Below are positions 24,028 to 32,182 of a stretch of DNA of 61,439 nucleotides, piece after piece. The notes below the pieces were generated by a model. That model made no database searches. It had not been told where the DNA came from and was given only the letters and a program-made list of their open reading frames with translations. This DNA is from Oscillospiraceae bacterium (GTDB taxonomy: Bacteria; Bacillota; Clostridia; Oscillospirales; Oscillospiraceae). The position numbers and the translations under genes were made by a program. The stretch covers positions 1 to 61,439 of the forward strand of contig JAGARK010000034.1 in assembly GCA_017622295.1 (NCBI GenBank), in the 5' to 3' direction. Within the stretch, counting starts at the first letter, position 1. Each line of letters opens with the position of its first letter.

Positions 24028-24067
24028 ACTGCTGCAGCGATCCGTTTCGGCGGACTGCTGCAGCAGT
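24028..24067 (+). other. Intercistronic hairpin between permease and kinase
   Basis: ACTGCTGCAG (24028-24037) pairs with CTGCAGCAGT (24058-24067). There is no T run, so it is more likely an mRNA-stability or partial attenuation element than a terminator. Confidence 0.5.
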
Positions 24068-24098
24068 CCTTATCTCCAGCAAAGAAAGGAGCTTTTTC

Positions 24099-25325
24099 AT
24101 GTCTCTCAGAGAGAATGCCAACAAAATCATGCGTGCGGCGCTGGAAGCTGCCATGCCCGATACCGCCGTCAAGGCCGCCCTGGAAAAGGCTGAGTTTTCC
24201 GGCGGCAAGCTGATCCTCATCGCCGCCGGCAAGGCCGGCTGGCAGATGGCCAAGGCCGCCTGCGACCAGATGGGCAGCCGTATCCACGGCGGCGTGGTGG
24301 TCACCAAGTATGACCACAGCAAGGGGCCCATCGCCAATCTGGATATCTACGAAGCAGGTCATCCAGTCCCGGATGCCAACTCCTTCCGGGCTACCCAGGC
24401 AGCCATCGACGCTGTTACCGGTCTGAGCGAAGAGGACACCGTGCTGTTCCTGCTGTCCGGCGGCGGCTCTGCCCTGTTTGAAAAGCCCCTGATCCCCGAA
24501 GAGGATCTGAACCGCCTGACCAAGCAGCTGCTGGCCTGCGGCGCAGACATCGTGGAGATCAACACCGTCCGCAAGCGCTTCTCCGCCGTCAAGGGCGGCC
24601 GGTTCGCAGAGCTGTGCAAGCCCGCCAAGGTCTTCACCATCGTCCTGTCCGACGTTTTGGGCGACCGGCTGGATATGATCGCCTCCGGCCCCGCCTACCC
24701 CGACTCCTCCACCACCGAGGATGCCCAGCGGATCGTCACCAAGTACAACCTGACCCTGACGGAGCATATGAAGGAGCTGTTGCTGGCCGAGACCCCCAAG
24801 GAGCTTGGCAATGTGGAGACCCACATCACCGGTTCTGTCCGCCAGCTGTGCATCAGCGCCGAGAAGACCTGCCGGGAGCTGGGCTATGAGGCTGTGATCC
24901 TGACGGACCGGCTGTGCTGCACCGCCCGGGATGCCGGCGTGTTCCTGAGCAACATCGCCCGCTACCATGGCGATTCCGGCAAAAAGATGGCCTTCCTGGC
25001 CGGCGGCGAGACCGTAGTTCACCTGACCGGCCACGGTCTGGGCGGCAGAAACCAGGAGCTGGCCCTGGCCGCCGCTGACGGCATTGCCGGCATGAATGCC
25101 TGTGTCTTCTCTGTCGGTTCCGACGGCACCGATGGTCCCACCGACGCGGCCGGCGGCTACGTCGACGGCACCACCTGCCAGAGCCTGAAGCAGCAGGGCA
25201 TCCTGATCAGCGATGTACTCCAGGATAACGACGCCTACCACGCCCTGCAGAAGTGCGACGGTCTGATCATTACCGGCGCCACCGGCACCAATGTCAACGA
25301 CATTTCCGTACTGCTGATCAATTAA
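24099..25325 (+). CDS. Glycerate 2-kinase (GCK/MOFRL family)
   Basis: A 408-residue kinase of the class II glycerate kinase family: N-terminal DUF4147 part with LILIAAGKAGWQMA and LFLLSGGGSALFEKP, then the C-terminal MOFRL domain with LAGGETVVHLTGHGLGGRNQELALAAA and FSVGSDGTDGPTDAAGG. It phosphorylates glycerate to 2-phosphoglycerate, feeding glycolysis. It ends the MBL-CdaR-GntP-kinase operon and is followed by a strong terminator. Confidence 0.93.
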   Translation: MSLRENANKIMRAALEAAMPDTAVKAALEKAEFSGGKLILIAAGKAGWQMAKAACDQMGSRIHGGVVVTKYDHSKGPIANLDIYEAGHPVPDANSFRATQAAIDAVTGLSEEDTVLFLLSGGGSALFEKPLIPEEDLNRLTKQLLACGADIVEINTVRKRFSAVKGGRFAELCKPAKVFTIVLSDVLGDRLDMIASGPAYPDSSTTEDAQRIVTKYNLTLTEHMKELLLAETPKELGNVETHITGSVRQLCISAEKTCRELGYEAVILTDRLCCTARDAGVFLSNIARYHGDSGKKMAFLAGGETVVHLTGHGLGGRNQELALAAADGIAGMNACVFSVGSDGTDGPTDAAGGYVDGTTCQSLKQQGILISDVLQDNDAYHALQKCDGLIITGATGTNVNDISVLLIN

Positions 25326-25339
25326 TTCCCACCAAAAGC

Positions 25340-25374
25340 AAAGCATCCACCGTTTTTAGCGGTGGATGCTTTTT
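25340..25374. terminator. Bidirectional terminator of the glycerate operon
   Basis: Stem 25340-25352 pairs with 25360-25372 (GCATCCACCG/CGGTGGATGC core), T run after. Confidence 0.85.
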
Positions 25375-25375
25375 C

Positions 25376-26095
25376 TTATTCAACTGCGCCCGTAATAAGC
25401 TTCTCCCAAAGGGCAATGGCGCCGCTCTGGTCGCCGCCGTCTTCGAAGACGGCCCGGCGGGCGATGTACATCTGAGAATACACTTCCTGATTGTCTCCGG
25501 TGAGGGTGCCGCTCATGGTGTACTCCGTATAAGAGCCCAGCTCCAGACCTGCCAGCACCGGGCAGTCGCTCCAGGCAAACCAGATACCCTCGGTCTCTTC
25601 CGGTTCAGGAACAGAGCCGTCGGGGCGGGCCAGCAGTTCAAAATCCCGCTGGAAGGCCGCAGGGTCCTCCATCAGATAGATGAGGCTTTCGTAGTCGCTG
25701 ATATCCACGCTCAACTGAACCTGAGCCGCCACAGTGGTCTGATAACCGGCGGATTCATCGGCATAAAGAGGATAGGCCCGGACCTTGACCATGACCTGAC
25801 CGTCCTGATTGCGGTCATCACACAGTTCCTCCAGCGCCGTCTCCAGCGCGGCGGTGGTATCCTCCGGCAGATAGGTGGAGCCGATGTAGGCGATCTGATA
25901 GTCAGGCGCAGGCTCCTTTCTGACGCAGAAGTCCCAGATGAACCCCGCCAGCACCGCCAGAGCCACAACGCCGGCGATCACATACAGCTTGTGATAATGC
26001 CACCAGTTGGCTCGTTTTTCTGCCCTGGTCAGTTCCCGCTTTTCTTCCGGAAGCGCCTGCTCCCGGGCCAGTTTCATGAGATATTCGCTTGCCAT
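25376..26095 (-). CDS. Single-pass membrane protein of unknown function
   Basis: A 239-residue protein with a charged cytoplasmic start (residues 1-35), one helix (about 38-57, KLYVIAGVVALAVLAGFIW) and an extracytoplasmic part of some 175 residues without known motif; cysteines are few. A related form of such proteins is common in clostridia next to envelope genes, but I cannot name the family. A promoter lies at 26143-26170, back-to-back with the promoter of the zinc-ribbon gene at 26219. Confidence 0.6.
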   Translation of the reverse strand: MASEYLMKLAREQALPEEKRELTRAEKRANWWHYHKLYVIAGVVALAVLAGFIWDFCVRKEPAPDYQIAYIGSTYLPEDTTAALETALEELCDDRNQDGQVMVKVRAYPLYADESAGYQTTVAAQVQLSVDISDYESLIYLMEDPAAFQRDFELLARPDGSVPEPEETEGIWFAWSDCPVLAGLELGSYTEYTMSGTLTGDNQEVYSQMYIARRAVFEDGGDQSGAIALWEKLITGAVE

Positions 26096-26142
26096 AGCCG
26101 CCTGCTTTCTCCCCTCCCGGGGGAATGTGATTTCTGCAATCC

Positions 26143-26170
26143 ATTATACCAGAAGAATCCCCAAGGTAAA
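26143..26170 (-). promoter_or_regulatory. Promoter of the 25376-26095 gene
   Basis: Minus-strand TTTACC (26170-26165), 16-base spacer, TATAAT (26148-26143). Confidence 0.65.
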
Positions 26171-26218
26171 GTGAAAGTTTTGTAAATATGTCTGTTTCAC
26201 GGAAACTGCGGCGAATTC

Positions 26219-26247
26219 TTGCCATCGGTGAAGATTTATGGTATACT
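26219..26247 (+). promoter_or_regulatory. Promoter of the zinc-ribbon/TPR gene
   Basis: TTGCCA (26219-26224), 17-base spacer, TATACT (26242-26247); GTG-like -10 extension absent. Confidence 0.65.
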
Positions 26248-26281
26248 GGTTTCAAAGATAACCGAGAAAGGGGATGCTGCC

Positions 26282-28039
26282 ATGAAAACATGCACCAATT
26301 GTGCAGCCGAAGTCCACGACGGAGCCAATTTCTGCAACATGTGCGGCGGCTCTTCGTTCGCAAAGCCCATCCCGGAAGAGCCTGTTCTGCCGGAAACCCT
26401 CCCGGAAGAGGCCGTTTCCCGGCAATCCATTCCGGAAGAAATCCTTCTGCCGGAGCTCAATGACCCTGCGCTCCCCGACGTGGAACCGTCCGAGCCGCTT
26501 CCCGTAGCTGAGGAAAGCGAGGATCTCCCCCAGGAGCTGAGCGAAAGCATTCCGGAAGAGCCGGAGGAGCCCTCGCCCATCTGTGTGCCCATTCTGGATG
26601 ACATCAATTACTATACTGATGCCGGAATGATGCCCACCCCCAGCAGAAAGCATTCCAAAATCGTCATTGCCGGCGCCGCTGCGCTGGTTGCGGCCATCGT
26701 GCTGATCATCATTCTCGCCAATCCCCAGCGCCGCCTGATGAACGCCATCCGCTCGGGTGATTCTCTGACCGCGGGAGAGCTCTACCACAGCGCCCTGGCA
26801 GGCAGCGAAAAGAAAAAGGCCAAAGCAGACGCCCGGCTGGACGCCTATGTGGGCCAGCAGCTGGAGCTGTACCTGAACCGGGAGATCGGCTATGACGCTC
26901 TTCTGGACAGTCTTCAGACAATCAGCGCCGCCGCCATTGAAAACGAGAAACTCCCCAATGCCCTGGCCCAGGCGGAAGCTGTCAACTTCCAGCGTGAAAC
27001 CTTTGCCGCCGCCGGCGAAGCCTTTGACGCGGGTGATTACGCCGCCGCCATCGACCTGTACACCCAGGTGGCCCAGGCCGGAGGCGAACACAGCGAAAAT
27101 GCTGCTGTGAAGCGGGAAGAAGCCGTTTTACTCTATCGCGCTGCCGTGCTGGAATCCGTCACGGCATTCAATGCCGCCAACGAATTCGGCCGCTCCTATA
27201 CCGTGATCCGTGAAGCCCTGGCCCTTCTGCCCGGAGATGACGTCGTGGAGGAGATCTATCTGGACTGCATCCAGGCCCACCATGATTACACCATGGACGG
27301 CATTCTTGCCGAAGTTCACGCCAGCTGTGACAGCGGCGATTACCTGGGTGCTCTGGCCCAGCTGGACAGCCTGATCGCCGAATATCCCGACGACGTCCGC
27401 CTTCAGAAAGAGCGCGATGACTGCGTCGCGGCCTATGAAGAACATGTCTTCAACGAAGTCTACCGTCTGGCGGCCGAGGAGAACTACTCTGACGCAGCCG
27501 CTCTGGCGGCCCAGGGGCTGGGCATCTTTGAAAGCCAGCGGGTGGCCGAGCTTCAGCAGATTTGTCTGAGCCACATCCCGGTGAATCTGGGTGATATGGA
27601 GATCGCCTCCAACGATACCGTCGGCGGCGTCTGGAACACCCACACCCTCAAAATCGACGAATATCTGGAAGACCGCTACGGCGGCACCTATTCCCACAGC
27701 CTCAGCGTCGGCTGCGGCACGCTGACCTATCAGGTCGGCCACCGCTACGACACCTTCACCGGCGTGGTTGCTTTCCCCAAGGGGCTGACCTCCAATGCCG
27801 CAAAAAAATCCGCCACCTTGAGCATTTACGGCGACGGCACCCAGCTGGCGGTGTTCAAAAACTTCTCCTCCGGCTCCATGCCCATGGCGCTCAATCTGGA
27901 TATCTCCGGCTATGAGACCATCACGCTGGAATGGACCTGCAAGGGCTACAACACTTGGCTCGACTGGGGTGATTTTGCCACCATCTTCGACGGTGTCCTG
28001 ACCCCCATCCCCCAGGAACTTTCCGACGGCGTCGGCTAA
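26282..28039 (+). CDS. Zinc-ribbon, membrane-anchored repeat protein with NPCBM-like C-terminus
   Basis: A 585-residue multidomain protein. Order: zinc ribbon CTNCAAEVHDGANFCNMCGG (residues 3-22), a proline/glutamate-rich spacer with repeated IPEE/LPEE units (about 30-100), one membrane helix (about 130-148, VIAGAAALVAAIVLIIILA), a long helical-repeat (TPR-like) region, and a C-terminal beta domain beginning NLGDMEIASNDTVGGVW that resembles NPCBM-type carbohydrate-binding modules. The topology puts the ribbon inside and the binding module outside, so a cell-wall or glycan-sensing role is possible. ATG 26282 has a GAAAGGGG site. Confidence 0.7.
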   Translation: MKTCTNCAAEVHDGANFCNMCGGSSFAKPIPEEPVLPETLPEEAVSRQSIPEEILLPELNDPALPDVEPSEPLPVAEESEDLPQELSESIPEEPEEPSPICVPILDDINYYTDAGMMPTPSRKHSKIVIAGAAALVAAIVLIIILANPQRRLMNAIRSGDSLTAGELYHSALAGSEKKKAKADARLDAYVGQQLELYLNREIGYDALLDSLQTISAAAIENEKLPNALAQAEAVNFQRETFAAAGEAFDAGDYAAAIDLYTQVAQAGGEHSENAAVKREEAVLLYRAAVLESVTAFNAANEFGRSYTVIREALALLPGDDVVEEIYLDCIQAHHDYTMDGILAEVHASCDSGDYLGALAQLDSLIAEYPDDVRLQKERDDCVAAYEEHVFNEVYRLAAEENYSDAAALAAQGLGIFESQRVAELQQICLSHIPVNLGDMEIASNDTVGGVWNTHTLKIDEYLEDRYGGTYSHSLSVGCGTLTYQVGHRYDTFTGVVAFPKGLTSNAAKKSATLSIYGDGTQLAVFKNFSSGSMPMALNLDISGYETITLEWTCKGYNTWLDWGDFATIFDGVLTPIPQELSDGVG

Positions 28040-28049
28040 GAAAAATGTA

Positions 28050-28083
28050 AAAACCTCCCGTAACAGATGTTCCGGGAGGTTTT
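28050..28083 (+). terminator. Terminator after the zinc-ribbon/TPR gene
   Basis: AAAACCTCCCG (28050-28060) pairs with CGGGAGGTTTT-type arm (28073-28083). Confidence 0.8.
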
Positions 28084-28096
28084 GCGCACAAACAAA

Positions 28097-28122
28097 CAAG
28101 GCTGACCTTTCGGTCAGCCTTG
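28097..28122 (-). terminator. Terminator of the small zinc-binding protein gene
   Basis: CAAGGCTGACC (28097-28107) pairs with GGTCAGCCTTG (28112-28122); on the minus strand TTTGTTTGT follows. Confidence 0.8.
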
Positions 28123-28140
28123 ATGCTTTTCAGTCAGCAA

Positions 28141-28419
28141 TCAGCCGTTGGCACGCATCTGAGCGAAGCACTCGCTGCAGAACACGGGACGGTCGGACTT
28201 GGGCTGGAAGGGAACCTTTGCCTCGCCGCCGCAACGAGCGCAGGTAGCGGTGAAGAACTCACGGGGGCCACGGGCGTTGTTCTTGCGAGCGTCACGGCAA
28301 GCCTTGCAGCGCTGGGGCTCATTCTGGAAGCCGCGCTCTGCGTAGAACTCCTGCTCACCGGCGGTGAACACGAACTCATTGCCGCACTCTTTGCAAACTA
28401 AAGTCTTATCTTCGTACAT
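28141..28419 (-). CDS. CxxC-x17-CxxC zinc-ribbon protein
   Basis: A 92-residue protein with two zinc-binding segments: CKECGNEFVFTAGEQEFY ... CKAC (Cys-x2-Cys pairs around residues 9-12 and 38-41, the probable-zinc-ribbon 'zf-trcl' pattern) and CARCG ... CSEC (about 60-84). Such proteins are abundant in gut Firmicutes with unknown role, possibly nucleic-acid or ribosome binding. ATG 28419 follows GAGGTAA. It has a perfect consensus promoter with a hairpin at the RNA 5' end, which suggests high expression. Confidence 0.8.
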   Translation of the reverse strand: MYEDKTLVCKECGNEFVFTAGEQEFYAERGFQNEPQRCKACRDARKNNARGPREFFTATCARCGGEAKVPFQPKSDRPVFCSECFAQMRANG

Positions 28420-28493
28420 TGGAATTACCTCTCTTCGGTTTTTTGCCCCGTGAAAAACCATCTAAATGTTGGAAATAACGCGGAGTCTGAATA

Positions 28494-28548
28494 TATGGCG
28501 ATACTCCGCCATAAATCGGATTATACACAAATGGAAAAGAATTGTCAA
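28494..28548 (-). promoter_or_regulatory. Consensus promoter with 5' leader hairpin
   Basis: Minus-strand TTGACA (28548-28543), 17-base spacer, TATAAT (28525-28520). Just downstream TATGGCG (28494-28500) and CGCCATA (28507-28513) form a 7-bp stem at the expected RNA start. Confidence 0.8.
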
Positions 28549-28607
28549 CAGTTTGTTAATAATTTCTCATACAAATATTCTGCGAAATCATACCATTCCC
28601 AGGATAA

Positions 28608-28631
28608 ACAGCCCCCCGTTCGGGGGCTGTT
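28608..28631 (-). terminator. Terminator of the ruv operon
   Basis: AACAGCCCCC-type arm (28608-28616) pairs with GGGGGCTGTT (28622-28631) around GTTC. Confidence 0.85.
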
Positions 28632-28635
28632 TTTG

Positions 28636-29673
28636 TCAGATGGAAAACTGTGTCTGCCCCTCGTAGGGGATGTGCAGATGCTCGTAAGCAAGGCCTGTCA
28701 CACAGCGGCCCCGGGGGGTCCGGGTCAGGAAGCCCAGCTGCATCAGATATGGCTCGTAGACGTCCTCCAGCGTCACCGCCTCCTCGCCGATGGTGGCTGC
28801 GAGAGTCTCGAGGCCCACGGGACCGCCGCCGTAATTCTGAATGATGGCGGTAAGCATACGCCTGTCGATGTTGTCAAGGCCCAGAGCGTCCACTTCCAGA
28901 CGGGAAAGGGCCAGGTCGGCAGCCTCCTTGGTGATGGTACCGTCACCAAGGACCATGGCAAAGTCCCGGACACGGCGCAGGAACCGGTTGGCGATTCGGG
29001 GGGTGCCCCGGCTCCGGGAGGCGATCTCCATGGCGCCCTCTTTCTCGATGGGCATGCCCAGGATGGTTGCCGAGCGGGTAACGATCTTCGCCAGCTCCTC
29101 CGGAGTATACAGCTCCAGCCGCAGATTCACGCCGAAGCGGTCCCGCAGGGGCGCAGACAGCTGACCCGCCCGGGTGGTGGCGCCCACCAGAGTGAACTTG
29201 GGCAGATCCAGTCGGATAGAGTTGGCGCTGGGGCCCTTGCCTACGATGATGTCGATGGCAAAATCCTCCATGGCCGGGTACAGGATCTCCTCGACCACCC
29301 GGTTCAGGCGGTGGATCTCGTCGATGAAGAGGATATCGCCGGGGTTCAGATTGGTCAGCAGCGCGGCCAGGTCGCCGGGCTTTTCGATGGCGGGTCCGGA
29401 GGTAATGCGGATGCCCGCACCCATCTCATTGGCAATGACGCCGGCGAGGGTGGTTTTGCCCAGACCGGGAGGGCCGTAGAGCAGGGTATGGTCCAGGGGC
29501 TCGTTTCTTAAGCGGGCCGCTTCGATGTAAATGGACAGATTCCCTTTGGCCTTCTCCTGACCGGTGTAGTCGGAAAGCAGCTTCGGACGCAGACCGATCT
29601 CACCGGCGTCCTGGGGCGCGAAGGTGGGCGAAATGATGGGGGTATCTATATCTTGAGAGAATTCTATGCTCAT
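28636..29673 (-). CDS. ruvB: Holliday junction branch migration helicase RuvB
   Basis: A 345-residue AAA+ motor that drives branch migration with RuvA. Walker A is GPPGLGKT, Walker B IDEIHRL, sensor 1 GATTRAG, and the C-terminal winged helix holds [14 protein letters not shown]. It starts with the usual [11 protein letters not shown]-like leader at ATG 29673 after AGGAGG. Last gene of the operon. Confidence 0.98.
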   Translation of the reverse strand: MSIEFSQDIDTPIISPTFAPQDAGEIGLRPKLLSDYTGQEKAKGNLSIYIEAARLRNEPLDHTLLYGPPGLGKTTLAGVIANEMGAGIRITSGPAIEKPGDLAALLTNLNPGDILFIDEIHRLNRVVEEILYPAMEDFAIDIIVGKGPSANSIRLDLPKFTLVGATTRAGQLSAPLRDRFGVNLRLELYTPEELAKIVTRSATILGMPIEKEGAMEIASRSRGTPRIANRFLRRVRDFAMVLGDGTITKEAADLALSRLEVDALGLDNIDRRMLTAIIQNYGGGPVGLETLAATIGEEAVTLEDVYEPYLMQLGFLTRTPRGRCVTGLAYEHLHIPYEGQTQFSI

Positions 29674-29703
29674 GGAAACCTCCTGAAAGGCGATGAATTG
29701 GGA

Positions 29704-30063
29704 TCAAAGGTTGAGAAAATGGCGGATGATGATAATCAGACCGAGTCCGCCGAAGAAAAGGGGAATTCCGTAGGCGTCTGATTTCTTAATGAAATTCCAG
29801 TTGGTATGTTCGGGCGTCATTTTTTGATGGTATGCGTTCTGATAGGAACAGAAGATGTGCTTCCAGCGGAGCGTATACCCGATCAGATTATAGAGGGCCA
29901 GCAGTACCAAACCGATACCCATGTAAAACAATGCGGTCTCTTTACTGCCGGACAGAATTGGCAGAAAAATGACCAGATTGGGAAATAAATACCGATGGGC
30001 ATAGGCGAGCAATTTGATTACCAGGCTACGGCGGTTAGTTTGGTTTGTGGTTGCTTTGCCCAT
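29704..30063 (-). CDS. Small multi-pass membrane protein between ruvA and ruvB
   Basis: A 119-residue protein with about four predicted helices (around residues 28-40, 43-62 and 98-116 visible), a basic start and an internal loop WKHIFCSYQNAYHQKMTPEHTNW. It lies 5 bases after ruvA and 30 before ruvB, so it is transcribed with the resolvasome genes. I do not recognise the family; a structural relation to DUF-type small membrane proteins is all that can be said. Confidence 0.6.
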   Translation of the reverse strand: MGKATTNQTNRRSLVIKLLAYAHRYLFPNLVIFLPILSGSKETALFYMGIGLVLLALYNLIGYTLRWKHIFCSYQNAYHQKMTPEHTNWNFIKKSDAYGIPLFFGGLGLIIIIRHFLNL

Positions 30064-30068
30064 GAAAA

Positions 30069-30674
30069 TTATCCTTTCATCACCATTGCCCGGAGGGCAT
30101 AGCGAACCATTTCTTCCGTAGAAGCCTTGGGGTCCACGCCCTTCAGGGCGGCATTGATCTCTGCGGGAGAATAGCCCAGCTCCTGCAGAGCCGCGTGGGC
30201 CAGGGCGGCATTGTTGCCCGTCTGTACGGGAGCCGCAGCACTGGGGCCGCCGGAGAAGTCCAGCTCCATGCCGCCTCCGCCAATCTTGTCCTTCAGCTCC
30301 AGGATGATGCGCTGGGCGATCTTCTTGCCCACTCCCTGGGCGGCGGTGAGCATCTTCTCATCGCCGGTCATGACGGCGAGGGTGAAATTCTGAGGGCCGC
30401 CGGAGGACAAAATGGCCATAGCAGCCTTGGGTCCCACACCATTGACGGAGGTAAGCAGCTCATAGCACCGCTGCTCTTCCTTGGAAATAAAACCGTAGAG
30501 GTCGAAAGCATCCTCCCGGATGGATTCGGTAACGTAAAGCCGGGCATTCTGATTCAGCTTCAGCTGGCCGGCGGTATAGGCCGTGATCCGGCAGCCGTAG
30601 CCCACGCCGCCGCAGTCAACCACCGCCAGGCCGGGCTCCAGGACCGTCACGGGACCGGAGACATAGTAAATCAT
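30069..30674 (-). CDS. ruvA: Holliday junction DNA-binding protein RuvA
   Basis: A 201-residue junction-recognition protein. Domain I begins MIYYVSGPVTVLEPGLAVVDCGGVGYG, the helix-hairpin-helix domain includes LLTSVNGVGPKAAMAIL and AQGVGKKIAQRIILELKDK, and domain III is the C-terminal part (ALQELGYSPAEINAAL). ATG 30674 overlaps the ruvC stop by 4 bases (ATGA). Confidence 0.97.
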   Translation of the reverse strand: MIYYVSGPVTVLEPGLAVVDCGGVGYGCRITAYTAGQLKLNQNARLYVTESIREDAFDLYGFISKEEQRCYELLTSVNGVGPKAAMAILSSGGPQNFTLAVMTGDEKMLTAAQGVGKKIAQRIILELKDKIGGGGMELDFSGGPSAAAPVQTGNNAALAHAALQELGYSPAEINAALKGVDPKASTEEMVRYALRAMVMKG

Positions 30675-31183
30675 ATAAATCCTCCCTGATGTTTGTAGGC
30701 CTGAGCCAGAAGGGATGTATTGGAGCGGCCATGGCACAATGCGATGGCAATGGCATCGGCGGCATCATCGGGCTTGGGCATGGCGTCCAGATGCAGCAAA
30801 CGCCGGGTCATATCCTGGACCTGGTGCTTGGATGCATTGCCATAGCCCACCACAGACTGCTTGACCTGCATGGGGGTGTAGGAATGGACTTCCAGCCCCG
30901 CCTGGCGGATGGCCAGCAGCACCACACCCCGGGCCTGGGCCACGCCGATGCCGGTGGTGACGTTATGGCCGAAGAACAGCTCTTCGATGGCCACCACATC
31001 GGGCTTCGTCACCTGCAAAAGCTCCACCATATCATTATAAATAACTTCCAGCCGCCAGGAAAAATCCGTATTGGGCGGCGTGGTAATGGCGCCGCAGCGC
31101 AGCAGACGAAACTGGCCTCTCTGGGCCTCCACCAGGCCAAAGCCGGTGATTCCGTAGCCGGGGTCAATGCCGAGGATCTTCAT
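30671..31183 (-). CDS. ruvC: Crossover junction endodeoxyribonuclease RuvC
   Basis: A 170-residue RNase H-fold resolvase that cuts Holliday junctions. Acidic catalytic residues are seen in ILGIDPGYGITGFG (Asp7), AIEELFFG (Glu near 68) and the late DDAADAIAIALCH segment. The start ATG 31183 overlaps the stop of the 52-residue gene upstream by one base (TGATG). Confidence 0.97.
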   Translation of the reverse strand: MKILGIDPGYGITGFGLVEAQRGQFRLLRCGAITTPPNTDFSWRLEVIYNDMVELLQVTKPDVVAIEELFFGHNVTTGIGVAQARGVVLLAIRQAGLEVHSYTPMQVKQSVVGYGNASKHQVQDMTRRLLHLDAMPKPDDAADAIAIALCHGRSNTSLLAQAYKHQGGFI

Positions 31184-31341
31184 CACAGGCCACCCCGGGC
31201 AATATTGATATAGTACATAATGATCAGTCCAACAAAGATCACCAGCGCGATCCGGGCTGCCCAGACCTGCCATGCGGGACGGGGCTGATAGCCCTCCTCA
31301 ATCCGCTCTTCCTCGGGGATGTCAATTCGCTGTTCTTCCAT
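31183..31341 (-). CDS. 52-residue single-helix membrane peptide heading the ruv operon
   Basis: A short gene easily missed: ATG 31341 after AGGTGAATTACC, reading MEEQRIDIPEEERIEEGY and then WAARIALVIFVGLIIMYYIN, ending RGGL. The acidic cytoplasmic start, one hydrophobic helix (residues about 29-46) and the TGATG overlap with ruvC support a real, translationally coupled gene. No function known; it may be a small membrane anchor or simply a conserved leader. Confidence 0.65.
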   Translation of the reverse strand: MEEQRIDIPEEERIEEGYQPRPAWQVWAARIALVIFVGLIIMYYINIARGGL

Positions 31342-31403
31342 GGTAATTCACCTCTTACCGATTATCATAACACATTTGTTCTGTTTTGACTATCACTATT
31401 TTA

Positions 31404-31491
31404 ATGCAAAATTCAAAATGCAGAATTATTATATCCGTAGGATACTCCTTAATTTTGCATTTCACGCCCTTCGCGTGACAAACTGAAATTT
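31404..31491. repeat. Palindromic intergenic repeat, composite copy R3
   Basis: Type II part with perfect ends ATGCAAAATT (31404-31413) and AATTTTGCAT (31451-31460), then a CACGCCC/TTCGCGTG hairpin and a type I end GACAAACTGAAATTT (31477-31491). Confidence 0.8.
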
Positions 31492-31518
31492 GTATTTTCC
31501 TGTCTCATATGCTACAAT
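31490..31518 (+). promoter_or_regulatory. Promoter of the DUF3786 gene, -35 at the repeat end
   Basis: TTGTAT (31490-31495), 17-base spacer, TACAAT (31513-31518). The first bases of the -35 are the last bases of repeat R3. Confidence 0.65.
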
Positions 31519-31539
31519 GACAGCAAGGAGGTGGAGCAT

Positions 31540-32163
31540 ATGGCGCGGCAGAACAATTACGCCATCCAGGCAGCCCAGGCGAAAGCCCGGTTCCTGACCT
31601 ATGATCAGGAAAAGCTGATTGCCAAATTCCGAATGAACGCAGATGCGGATTATCTTTATGTTAACTTGTTATGTCAACCTTACCGGATTCAACGCCGAAG
31701 TGGAGATATGGAATATCTGGAAGCAGACAGTTGGCACGACGGCAACACCTTTGAGGAAGTGATGACCATGCTGGATCTGCTCTGCGACAGCCGGGATGAC
31801 CGGTGGGTCAGCGGCTGCTGGAAAAATATGCAGTCCTTCGGGATGCAATTCCACCAGAATCTGCTGGAGGAGCAGCCCGATCCCATGGCAGAAACCATTG
31901 ACAGCAACCCCCAAATGTTCCGCGAGGCCTGTCTTGCCCTGGGTGCAAAGCCCCTGCGGGGGGCGGATGCTTGCTTTTCCTTTGAAATCTTCGACGGGCT
32001 TCCCATTGCCATCCAGTTCTGGCACGGCGACGAGGAATTCCTGCCCCGGCTGCGCTATCTATGGGACGAAAACGCCCGGATGTACCTGCGCTACGAAACC
32101 ATGTATTTCGCCGTGAACCTGCTGCTGCGGCGAATTTCCGAACAGATGCAGCGTTTATCTTAA
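31540..32163 (+). CDS. DUF3786-type protein
   Basis: A 207-residue cytoplasmic protein. The segment GLPIAIQFWHGDEEFLPRLRYLWDENA matches the DUF3786 pattern (PxxxQxWxGDEEFPP). Members are found with corrinoid or redox proteins in anaerobes, but the function is not established. ATG 31540 is 8 bases after AAGGAGG; GTG 31531 would overlap the ribosome site. It lies 19 bases before the phosphorylase and is probably co-transcribed. Confidence 0.7.
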   Translation: MARQNNYAIQAAQAKARFLTYDQEKLIAKFRMNADADYLYVNLLCQPYRIQRRSGDMEYLEADSWHDGNTFEEVMTMLDLLCDSRDDRWVSGCWKNMQSFGMQFHQNLLEEQPDPMAETIDSNPQMFREACLALGAKPLRGADACFSFEIFDGLPIAIQFWHGDEEFLPRLRYLWDENARMYLRYETMYFAVNLLLRRISEQMQRLS

Positions 32164-32182
32164 AATAACGGAGGAAACCGAA

